64,000 bases of DNA from Serilophus lunatus (Eukaryota > Chordata > Aves > Passeriformes > Eurylaimidae). The notes beneath the pieces are model-generated. The model was not told the DNA's origin. It was given only the letters and a program-made list of their open reading frames with translations, and searched no databases. How positions within the stretch are numbered: position 1 is the stretch's first letter; each line of letters begins with the position of its first letter. Below are positions 51,663 to 61,341 of the stretch, piece by piece. A program made the position numbers and the translations under genes. Where the stretch lies: NCBI GenBank assembly GCA_013399895.1, contig VXBA01003096.1:1-64000 (forward strand). The letters run 5' to 3'.

Positions 51663-52767
51663 GAGCTAGGGTGTAACTGGAGCCACAGGAATTGGGAGAC
51701 TCATCTAAGCTTGTCCAGCTACAGCAGAGCCAGCTTTGATTAAAACAGTCTACAGGGTTTTTTGTGGCTGATGCCTCAGATCTTCCACTGAATACTTTGC
51801 AACATGAATTTTAAGACGTTATGGATATACTAAACAGTAAGCTGACTGTCATTGTACCAGCCCCTTCCCAAGATGATCGCTGCATTCCTTGTGGCTCAAA
51901 TCAAATCTCTCATTTTTTTTGACGATACATTAATTTATAATCAAACATTTTGTCCCAAAGTGCAGACTCCCATCTCCTTCCCATCCTCCAGATACTTTTT
52001 GCACTCCAGAATTCTCCCTGAATTTCCACTTCAGATGTCACTTTTGACAGCTGTATAGTCACTCCACATTTAGATCTTAATAGTTGAGAGTTGAGGATCA
52101 TAATAGTGGAGAGTTATTAACACTGAGAATTCACAACCCCTTGCAAATGCTGAGGGAAGGATGGAATTAACACAGCCTTTCCAGCTTTCGTAAAGAACAA
52201 ACAGCTCACATGTCCAAAAAACTATTTGTGTCTCTACAGCTGTGTTAGCTGGGCTAATCACATATATTCCTTTGCCTTGAAAATCCTGAGAACACAACAG
52301 TTGTTTAGGTGATGGGGGAAAGAGTATTTGTTTTTGCTGCTTATTTAGTTTGTTTCCACTATGATCACCAGCTAAAGTAAATAGGAAAGGCAGGAGATTT
52401 TCTTTCTTATTTTTTTTTTTTAAACTCCAGAGTGTGTCAACTTTTTTAAGTCATTATTATTTTTTGATATGAAGAGCTTAAGGCCAGAACATGAAGATCT
52501 GATTCTATTTCCACTGAAATTGATATGACTAATGATTTCAGATGAGACACTAGTAATGCACACTAGAGTATGCTGAAAAAGAATCACTCATTATAGCCAA
52601 TGTTTTCAAAAGTGCCTAGTAATTTTTGGTGGTGTAATTTTTCATATTTAACTCATAACACTTCAAAGTGTCCAGATTTTAGATGGGCAGCAGTGCGTGT
52701 GCTGTTGTCTACATTTCTGAAGTCTATATCTGAGGATTCATGCTGCGAAGTTGGAGAAGGTTCCTGT

Positions 52768-53240
52768 GAAGAGTAATAGGGAAAACAAAATCCATGCACA
52801 CCAGCAAAGTAAAACAAAGAATTAATTTACCACTTCCCATGGGCAGGTAGGTGTTCATCCAGTTCATCCATTTCCAGAAAAGCAGGGCTCCATCCCATGT
52901 AATGGTAACTTGAGAAGGCAAACAATATCATTCCAAATATCCACCTCTTCCTTATTCTTTCTCCAGCTTTATATGCTGAGTACGATGCTGTAGGCATGGC
53001 ATATCCCTTATGTTGGTTAAGGTCAGATGTCCTGATTGTACCCTCCCAAAGCCATCTGCATCCCCAACCTCCTTGCTGGTGGGACGATGTGAGGAGAGGC
53101 CTGGACTCTGTATAAGCACTGCTCAGCAATGACTAAGATATCCTTGTGTTGTCAACACTGCTTCCAGCACAAGTCCAAAAGACCACCCCATACCACCTAC
53201 TGTGAAGAAGATGAACTCTATGCCAGCCCAAAGCAGGACA
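52768..53240 (-). mobile_element. Truncated ERV LTR, minus strand
   Basis: This is a relative of the LTR at 3348-3943, in the same orientation. Shared blocks include CACTTCCCA, CATTTCCAG, AAAGCAG, GGTAACTTG, TTTATATGCTGAGTA, GGTCAGATGTCCTG, CTGTATAAGCACTGCTCAGCAATGAC and the end (minus-strand start TGTCCTGCTTTGGGCTGG at 53240). The minus-strand 3' part is missing beyond about 52768: the poly(A)-signal block and terminal AGCAAGCAACTG found in the other copy are absent. With one end lost no target duplication can be checked. A plus-strand CR1 starts 115 bp to the right. Confidence 0.8.
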
Positions 53241-53354
53241 ATTCAAGAGGACTCTACTTTTGAGAATCAAGAAATACCACTGGAAAAACTCAGCAAGGTG
53301 AATTCTCTCTGATATTTTAAAGAACAACCAGAACTATCTGATGTTTCTCTATGG

Positions 53355-54415
53355 GATACTGGGTTAAGAAATGGATGGATGTTCGGGCACAGAGAGCGGT
53401 GGTGAACTGTGCTGCAGCCAGCTGGCAGCGTGTCACTAGTGGTATTCCCCAGGGATCAGTGTTGGGCTCAGTCCTGGATAATATCTTTACTGATGATCTG
53501 TATGAGAGTATTGAGTCCACCATTAGTAAATCTGCTGGTGACACCATGTTGTGAGGGAGTGTTGATCTGCTGGAGGGTAGGAGGGTGCTGCAGGGAGACC
53601 TGGACAGGCTGGATTGATAGGCAAAATCCAGTGGTATGAGTTCAAAACCAACTGCTGGGTCCTGCACTTCAGCCACAAAAACCCTATACAGTGGTACAGG
53701 CTGGGGACAGAGTGTCTGGAGAGTAGCCAGGCAGAAAGGGACCTGGGTGTGCGTACTGACAGCCAACTGAAATAGAGCCAGCAGTGTGCCCAGGCAGCCA
53801 AGAAGGCCGATGGCATCCTGGCCTGTATCAAGAATATTGTGACCAGCAGGACCAGGGAAGTGATTCTTCCCCTGTATTTGGCGCTGGTTAGGTCACATCT
53901 TGAGTACTGTGTCCAGTTCTGGGGCCCTCAGTTTAGGACAGATGCTGAAGTGCTGAAGATTGTGCGAAGAAGAAAAATGAGGATGCTGAAGGGGCTGGAG
54001 CACAGGTCCTATGAAGAGCGACTGAGGGAGCTGGGGTTGTTTAGCCTGGAGAAGAGAAGGCTCAGGGGAGACCTTATCATTCTTTACAACTACCTGAAAA
54101 GAGGTTATAGCAAGGTGGGTATTGGTCTCTTCTCCCAGGCAACCAGCAGTAGGACAAGAGGGTGCAGTCTTGAGCTGCACTTGGAGAGGTTTAGGTTAGA
54201 CATTAGGAGGAAGTTCTTTGGAGAGAGAATGACTGGGCATTGGAATGGGCTGCTCAGGGAGGTGGTGGAGTCACCATCCCTGGAGGTATTTCAGCAAGGA
54301 CTGAATGTGGTACTCAGTGCCATGGTCTAGTTGACAAGATGGTGTTAGGAAAAAGGTTGGACTTGGCAATCTCAGAGAACTTTTCTAACCTAATTGATTC
54401 TGTGATTCTTTGGTA
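53355..54415 (+). mobile_element. CR1 LINE, longest copy in the window
   Basis: About 1.06 kb from the middle of the ORF2 reverse-transcriptase domain to the 3' tail (ATTGATTCTGTGATTC near 54392-54408). It begins in the block encoding WVKKWMD and runs without large deletions through SGIPQGSVLGSVL, the ex-catalytic segment, EYCVQFWGPQ and LRELGLFSLEKRRLRGDLI to the 3' UTR. It is 5'-truncated as usual for CR1. The DNA is close to the canonical family sequence and keeps long frame segments, so it looks younger than the other copies here. Confidence 0.95.
53356..54328 (+). pseudogene. CR1 ORF2 reverse-transcriptase remnant (C-terminal half)
   Basis: Two frame-preserved segments, 53351-53554 and 53839-54330, correspond to the later palm/thumb and the C-terminal region of the CR1 ORF2 protein. 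The conserved SG(V/I)PQGS turn is kept as SGIPQGS. The catalytic FADD box is changed to SAGD, so one of the two adjacent aspartates of the active site is lost. A TGA follows at about 53552, and a TAG replaces a sense codon near 53773. The apurinic/apyrimidinic endonuclease domain and the N-terminal RT are missing by truncation. The product would be inactive. Confidence 0.85.
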
Positions 54416-56412
54416 TTCAGTAGTACATTCATACAGGGCCTGAAAGAATCAAATTGGGAAAGTTACTCAAGAAGTGAGACTATGAACACAGCTGATTACC
54501 ACAGAATGCACTGCAAATTCATATCTCATTGTAACCTGTTCATTAGTTTTTATCTTTTAAAGCTTAGAAACTAAAGAATCACACCCTGCTAAATTAGTTT
54601 TTATTACAGCAGTGCGGAATGAAGTACTCCAGTATCTAGGCTATGGTTTATTATTTACATACTAAAAGTCTTTGAGTACTGCATTTCTGAAGTAACAATT
54701 CTGAATGGCAGAACCACATAAAAGCACTAGAGTGGTTTGTGAATTGGAGGGAAAAATGCAGGCTGGATTCTCCCAGTGGAATCGCTAATGTTGCAAACAA
54801 GCATTTATCCAAATCCAACTAAAACACCTTGGCAATTGCAGAGGGTAAACAAAATTTTTATCACCCCTAGAAAAATGGATGTTATTTATGTAACTATTAG
54901 CAAATTTTTTATGGTCTGTCCCGGGACAGCAGGAAACAGAACAGAACTAAGCTAATTTTGCACGAACAATCAGAATGAAGAAAGTTGTTTGACTTTATAA
55001 GCACAGCAGGGAGGTTCCACTAGATTTCTCATCTACACATTTTTTTAATAGCAGGTGTCCTTGACCTTAGTCAGCCTTAATTTGTAAACATTCTTTCTAC
55101 AGCTGTGTGAGCTTTGAAGTGTCCAACTTCTCATCACTATCCAAGAGTTGACTTCAGAGCTCTCTTCTGTTCATCTCTGGACTCTTCCAGGAGCCCTTAA
55201 GTGCCAGTCAAGTTCTGAATTCTTGATTTGACATTCTCATCATTGGAATGCTGCTAAAATGAGGAGTGATTATTCAGGGATTTCAGATTGCTAGAAGGCA
55301 TAGATGATATAAGGTACTTAAATTTGCTGCAGTGTGTAGTGTGAAAATGGTTTCCAAAATGGAAATAATTTTTGCATTTTCAGATGTCTGTGCCATTCTG
55401 ACCAATGATCTCCACTTACATGATCAAATTCATGTCTGTCATTTTTTTCATGTCTTTTAAACCACAGAGAGTAGCGCTAATGTATTCCTTATTCTTCTAC
55501 TTTGAATCACTTTTATTCTCAAATTCCATTATGAATTAAGACAGATGAGGTATTGTAGTTATGCCTGATGAGGAAGGTATATTTCATACAGGTATTGTGT
55601 GGAGAGTGACACATATCCATGTCAGGAAGATGCTGAATCCATTTTTCCTGCAACAGCCTTTTGCCTTTTTCACTTTCTTTAGAATTAAGGATATAGAGAA
55701 AACCGTGGGAGCCTCATCACTTCTTTTGTGTCACTAGATGAAGTGTAATGTATTTTGAGGGACAAATTTTGCTGTACAATGTTTGGGCTTTTCAAGACTG
55801 GGCCATTACAAATGCAGGCAAGGACAAAGACGTAAAAATGGATCTGCCAAGGCAATGGGCTTCAACGGGTATAAATTAATTTCTTGCCAAATACACATTG
55901 TGGCGGGTTGCAAAGTGGTTACTGAAGCAAAAATGCCTTCTAATTTATACAGCTGTTTTTTGTGTAGCTTTATGAGCAATAAAACTGACTGTCTTCAGGA
56001 GCCAACTGCTGTAGAGCTGGTAGGTCCTCTCCTTTCATCAGGATAGAAGCTATTTTTTGAAGCAGTGGGGGGTTTTGAATAGTTGTTGATTTTGAAATGT
56101 GGTGGCCCTTCAATCTCACTTCTATTTGCCAACATAAAGGAAGGGCCACAGAAGCTGAAACATAGTGTGATTAGAATTGCTTTTGTCACCTGTCTTGCAT
56201 GCTGTTGTCCCACCATGTCTGAAGGTGCTTGAACTCCAGATTGTCTTCAAGAAGCATAAACTCAGTGGAAATCAGTATTGAAGAGTAAATTTGCATCTTT
56301 GCCACATGTTAATTTTCTCACTCTTTTTTAACTTGTCTTGGTGATAGATAACAAAATCCTCATAATTTGGTTTTCCAGAACTCTGTCAAACAACCAATCA
56401 ACAAAAAAATTA
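54416..56412. other. Unannotated AT-rich sequence
   Basis: About 2 kb with no gene, RNA or repeat that I recognise. Open frames (for example 55783-56046) are short. Confidence 0.5.
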
Positions 56413-56645
56413 CACAGAATCAAAGAGTCGTCCAAGTTAGAAGAGACCTTCAAGATCATCCAGCTCAACCATCAACCCAGCGTGACCATAATCACCCCTA
56501 AACCATATCCCCAAATACCACATCCAGATGCCTCTTGGACACTTCCAGAGACAGCATCTCCACCACCTCTCTGGGCAACGTGTTCTAATGCCTAACTACC
56601 CCTTCAGTGAAAAAAATTTTCCTAATATCTAACCTGAGCCTCCCT
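56413..56645 (-). mobile_element. CR1 LINE 3' fragment, minus strand
   Basis: The short copy starts at the tail (ACAGAATCAAAGAGTCGTCC) and covers only the 3' UTR: AGAAGAGACCTTCAAGATCATC, CTCCACCACCTC, CTGGGCAACGTGTTC and TTCCTAATATCTAACCTGAGCC. It contains no ORF2 sequence beyond the last few codons. The low divergence of several blocks suggests a moderately young copy. Confidence 0.9.
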
Positions 56646-58548
56646 GGTTGGAATGTTTAGCTTGAACTAGATAGCCTGGATTGTCCAAGTATGATGGATT
56701 AGACACTATCTATAGTAAATGACTTTATGTCAGATCATGACTGAGAGATTTGGCCTGGCTCAGCAGATTCACTGATAAAATCATGAGCAGCTACTGATGG
56801 AAACTGCCAACAGTTTCCACGTCTATTACCAGGGATGCACCATAATCATATTTACCCTGATAGAAGTTTCCTCTTTCTCCCTTCCTACCTGTCCAGTCAC
56901 AGACCTAGAAGTCTGACCTGTGATCAGGAAATCCCTGTATGGGCTGATCCTGTTTCTGAATCATGTTTTTCGGCCTCTGATCCCAGGACTGGTTGACGTG
57001 TGTTGGGCTGCAGAGCTCTGACTTGAATTGGGATTGCTCTAATGGAAAACAAAGAAATCTATGAAGAGATTTTATAATAGGAGCTATTAGGAAGCAAATT
57101 TTTGAATTAAAATTTGTGGAGAAGGTTTTTGAAATGGATAAATGAGTCTTAATTTTTTCCCCAGTTATGTTATTTCAGATTCTTGGATGCTAATTATACA
57201 TGTCCTAAACCAAACTGGTGCACACCCACTTACATCTCCAGTCAGTTAAATCTGTAAAACGCTTACAAACACATATTTTTGTGCAGCAAGTCAAATGTGA
57301 ATCTAAATGATATAATGCATTTTTCATGATGAAGTTCATGAACAGCTCTACGAGAAACATTCTTGTGGGGCTGTCTGGTATGTAGATGTGAGGTTGCAGT
57401 GGTCTGTTAAATATTTAAGATCAAAAATGTCTGAATGTAATTGTTCTGTTGCATTTGTCTATCCAAATTTTAAATAATTCTTTAACGCATTTCAGATGTA
57501 AAGTCAGAAAATATAGAAAAGGATATTGACATGAAGAAATGAGCAGTTTTTACAAAATACAAGAAAAGAAAGGTGTAGGCTGCTATAGTGTAATGAAGGT
57601 TCAGTCTTCAGTTCATGAAGTTCTGTGGGAAAATGAGTCTGTAAGTACAAAGACCATATAACTCTAAGCCCATGATCCAGGAAATACATGTTGGTATTTT
57701 AGTAATTCTGACAGAAACCATGACATCATCCTTGCAGGGCAAAGCAATATTTGGAACCTCTTTATACGGGCAATCCCTGGAGGTTCCATTTTCCTCATTG
57801 TTTAATTCGCACAGATTATACCAATTTTTTTGTTTGGTTTCTTTTTTGTTTTGTTTTTCTTCTGAGATCAGATTGTCCTTCCCTCTCTAAGATACCCAAT
57901 GAACAGCAATTAGCTTGAAAAGGCATGGAAATTTTTTCACAACTTTCCATGAACCTTCTATACAGTCTCTGGTAATTAAGGTGGTTTTCCACTATAATGT
58001 CTTTGATGAAATTGAGTATTCTGTTTCATGATGTTCATCTTTCAGCTGGGCTGAATTTGGCTCTCACTTTCCACTGAACAAGCATCACTGAAGTTCTGTC
58101 TATACTGCAGCCCCACCTTCCCCCTGGTTCTGCATGACTAGAAATTTGTACTCAGTTGAAGTTATGCTGGTTACAAGACTATGGATACAACTCATTGTGT
58201 GTTTCATCCTGACTAATTTCATCCATATAAAAGTTTATCTAATCAGAGTTTTTGATGCTGTCAATGGAGACTGTGAGGCTCCTTTAGAGATAAGTTTATC
58301 CTATGAGAAGGTTAAAATGTCTGAAATAAGCTAAGTGCATCTTTATTGCATGTGTGTCTGCACAGACTCTCTACAGTGTGAAGGACATCCAGGCGGTGGC
58401 CTTTATCAGCACATCTACATTTAAATGTCTGAAATTAAGTTAAGAGTTCTAAGGATTTGAAGACCGTACTACAGGCCTTGCAACCTGTGTCCACCATGAA
58501 TTGCTCAGTCCATGAGTAAATACCAAGCACTTGACGTTTGTTAAGACA
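56646..58548. other. Unannotated AT-rich sequence
   Basis: No gene or mobile element recognised. A T-rich tract lies at 57822-57863. Confidence 0.5.
57822..57863. repeat. T-rich low-complexity tract
   Basis: Runs of T broken by G or C with TTTG-type units. Confidence 0.85.
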
Positions 58549-58769
58549 AGTTCTTCACTCAAAGGGTCGTTAGATATGGGAACAGGCTATCCAGACAAGT
58601 GGTCACAACACAAAGCCTGAAAGAGTCCAAGAAGCATTTGGACAATACTCCTGTGTACATGGTGAGATTCTTGGGGAGAGTCCTGTGCAGGACCAGGGGT
58701 TGGACTTGATGATCCTTACACGTTCCTTCCAACTCAGCATATTCTGCAATTCTGTGATTTCATGATTCT
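58549..58769 (+). mobile_element. CR1 LINE 3' fragment, plus strand
   Basis: The copy starts in TTCTTCACTCAAAGGGT, keeps GGAACAGGCTATCCAGACAAG, AAGAAGCATTTGGACAA and GGGTTGGACTTGATGATCCT, and ends in CTGTGATTTCATGATTCT. The AGCATATTCTGCAATTC end marks it as the same subfamily type as the minus-strand copy at 1481-2150. It is entirely 3' UTR plus the last codons of ORF2, with no coding capacity. Confidence 0.92.
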
Positions 58770-60254
58770 AACTATTTAAGCCGTCTTCCATTCTGTGGGT
58801 CCTGTTTGTGACTGACTGCCCCCAAACTGAGTTGAATACAAGCTGCCAGAAATGCTCTGTCCTGTTCCACAGGATCCCTTTTCTATCAGATCTTCCTCAT
58901 GCTTTCTCCATTGTATGTCTGTCCAGCAGACATGGCTAGGCAGTGGAAGCACTATACAGATTCTTATTTGATGATGGTACATGAAACTTGCATGTACAGT
59001 CCAACTTGTATCATGTCTGATCATGAGCACCATATTGCTTTTATTGCATGGGCTCTAATGTGCAAAATTACAACACATAAATATAAAAAGCATACCCGGC
59101 TTCTAGTCAAATCCTTAGATAGTGCATCATGGCTGCTTAGTGTAAGGCTTACATTTACATCTTCTTGACAACATGTTCTTACTTACTATACTGGAATGAA
59201 AGGATAGATCCAGCTTTCACATATGGGGTACATATGCTGTAAAAAGGGCAATTTTGCTGAATCGGCTTCATTGAGTAAATTGCAAAGGCATGACGCTGAT
59301 TATCTAAACGAGAACACTAGCCTGAAAATTAATAATGTAACTTTACAGGCTCATTTGCTGCCCAGGTGAATTTCACTAGAGGGGCTTCAAGCAGTGAAAG
59401 TGCACGTGCATGTGATATATAAAATGCACCTGTTGAAATAATGTCTCTTTTTCTAGATGTTATATTACAGGACCATGAAATAATTTCACTTTTAAAAATC
59501 CTACCCCAATTTAAATGCTTCCCCCCTACACCATGCTCTCCTGTTAATCTTAATAAAAATCTCTCCAGCGAGGGAACTGGTTATTAGGGGAACAAATAAA
59601 CTACCCATAGTCAGAAGTGCATATAAAACACTTTTCATCCATATGTCTCAAAGCAATTTACAGTAAGAGGACGTGTATCTTATTTTGCAGATGGGGAAAC
59701 CAGAGTTTTGAAGACTCAAGAAAGTCATCATAGAAGCCCTAAAATAAAGTGCTGCTTTCTTTTCCCCTAGCATTTGTTTTATGTAGTAGGTGTAATGTCT
59801 GTGAGCAAATGCAATCATGTAAACACAGTCTCTTTAATGTGTGATATGTATGGCCAGTACTGGGAGGGGAAAGAGACACAGGAAAGAGTGAATGTGTTTT
59901 GCTTAAGTTCTGATTACTATGAGTTCGGTTTATTCTCTCCTCCAATTCCTCTTTACAACTGTCACACAGGACTGGTAAAAATGGATGGGTTGCTGTCAGC
60001 AGGCAGTAAAAATGAAAGGGTACTAGAACAAATTATTATTCTGCTTGATCTTCAAAAATAATTAATGTTAAAATTTTATTACTGTATCTTTTATCAGTCT
60101 TTGTTGGAAATTGTAATGCATCACATATGGTTTGAATGACAGATGTTGGTCTATTGCATTAACATTTTCACTGTTTTCTCCTCCGGGCTGATACTTCAAA
60201 TTTCTGAAAGTTGCAGGATCACCTCTGCATGCAGAAAAGACCCCATCTCATTGC
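58770..60254. other. Unannotated sequence with one ancient repeat remnant
   Basis: No gene recognised. An old SINE/LINE remnant lies at 59640-59735 and is listed separately. Confidence 0.5.
59640..59735 (+). repeat. Ancient amniote SINE/LINE remnant (MIR/L3-like)
   Basis: TCTCAAAGCAATTTACA followed about 40 bp later by TTTTGCAGATGGGGAAACCAGAG and then AAGTCATCATAGA matches the order of blocks in a very old amniote repeat (AAAGCGCTTTACA ... CCATTTTACAGATGGGGAAACTGAGG ... AAGGTCACAC). I cannot tell from memory whether the parent is a MIR-type SINE or an L3/L2-type LINE. A profile search would decide. Confidence 0.5.
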
Positions 60255-60412
60255 CTATCTCTATGGGGTTTTCTGTGGCCAAGTTTTGATAGCAAGGTGG
60301 GTTGTAGGGGAGGCTTCTTCGAGAAGGTCCTGGAAGCTTCCCCATGTCCAGCAGAGCCAATGCCAGCCAGCTTCAAGGCTAATCAGGAGTGAAAGTAACA
60401 CTTGTGATAACA

Positions 60413-60419
60413 TATTTAA
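60413..60419 (+). promoter_or_regulatory. LTR TATA-like box
   Basis: TATTTAA in GATAACATATTTAAGAAG, about 155 bp from the LTR start. This gives a short U3 and a long R (about 0.7 kb to the poly(A) signal). Confidence 0.5.
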
Positions 60420-60681
60420 GAAGTAAGAAAGAGAAAAAAAGTTGGAGGGCAGATGAAGATGGCTGCCAGAGAAGAGCAGAGTGAGAACTTGTGAACAACA
60501 GTGCAGATGCTAAGGTCAGTGAAGAAGAAGGGGCAGGAGATGCTCCAGGCTCTGGAGCTGAGGTTCCCCTTCCGCCTGTGATGGAGATCCTGGTGGAGCA
60601 GCTGTGCCCCTGCAGCTCATGGAAGATCACATGGAGGAGCCCACACCAGAGCAAGTGGATGTCAGAGGATCCCATGGGAAG

Positions 60682-60970
60682 CCTATGTTGGAGCAGGGTC
60701 CTGCTAGGGACCTGCTGACCTGTGGAGAGAGAAGCCTATGTTGGAGCAGGATTTCCTGGTAGGACCTGTGGCCTGTGGGGGACCCACACTGGAGCAGCCT
60801 GCCCCTGAAGGACTGCACCTTGTGGAGAAGCGACCCATGTGGCAGTGGTGTGTGAGGATCTGTTCCCTTTGGAATGGACTCACACTGGAGCAGTCCGTGA
60901 ATGAATGTCTCCCATGGGAAGGACTCATGCTGGAGAATTTGTGAAGGACTGTCTCCCATGGGAGGGACAC
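60682..60970 (+). repeat. About 48-bp periodic repeat inside the LTR
   Basis: A core close to CTCACACTGGAGCAG recurs at 60682, 60735, 60783, about 60828 (eroded: CCCATGTGGCAG), 60879 and 60924, with steps of about 53, 48, 45, 51 and 45 bp. Between cores GAAGGACTG and CTCCCATGGGAAGGAC recur. It is a degenerate tandem array that forms part of the LTR itself. Confidence 0.75.
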
Positions 60971-61144
60971 CAGGGGAAGCAGGAGAAAGACTCCTTTCTC
61001 TGAGCAGCAGCAGAAACAACAACGGACTGTAAAACCCCATTTCTGTCTCCCTGCATCACTAGAAGGGGAGGAGGTAGGAGGGTTGGGGAAGGGTGTCTTT
61101 AAGATTTATTTTACTTCTCATTCTTAAGCTCTCAGTGTATTAGT

Positions 61145-61150
61145 AATAAA
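61145..61150 (+). terminator. LTR poly(A) signal (AATAAA)
   Basis: AATAAA in GTATTAGTAATAAATTCAAT, about 190 bp before the LTR end and followed by T/G-rich sequence. Confidence 0.55.
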
Positions 61151-61341
61151 TTCAATTAATATCCACACTTGGAATCTGTTTTGCCTGTGACAGTGATCAG
61201 TAAAAGATCTCTTATAGTCTTTATCTCAACTCATGAAACTCTTCATTATTTTTTCTCTCCTCTGCCTGTTTGCAAAGTAGAGTGAGGGAGTGGCTTTAGT
61301 GGGTACCTGGCATTCAGCCAGGGTCAAATCACTACACTATC

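Larger units (their letters stand above)
48224..52767. other. Unannotated AT-rich sequence
   Basis: About 4.5 kb with no gene, RNA or mobile element recognised. It includes the simple repeat at 50668-50700 and a short duplication at 51601-51662. Confidence 0.5.
60260..61336 (+). mobile_element. Solo ERV LTR, plus strand, 5-bp target duplication, 48-bp internal periodicity
   Basis: The element is bounded by a perfect direct repeat ctatc (60255-60259 and 61337-61341). Its start, TCTATGGGGTTTTC, mirrors its end, GGTCAAATCACTACA, as imperfect inverted termini; the first dinucleotide is TC rather than TG, probably a point mutation. A TATA-like TATTTAA lies at 60413-60419, and AATAAA at 61145-61150 is followed by a GTTTTGCCTGTGACAG block. 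The CTGGCATTCAGCCAGGGTCAA end is one that I recognise from a common avian ERV LTR family. No internal genes adjoin it, so it is solo. ERVL-like class is inferred from the 5-bp duplication. Confidence 0.85.

Noticed and set aside
53317..53831. 149- and 102-codon minus-strand frames
   Set aside because: They are antisense to the CR1 reverse-transcriptase region and are shadows of it.
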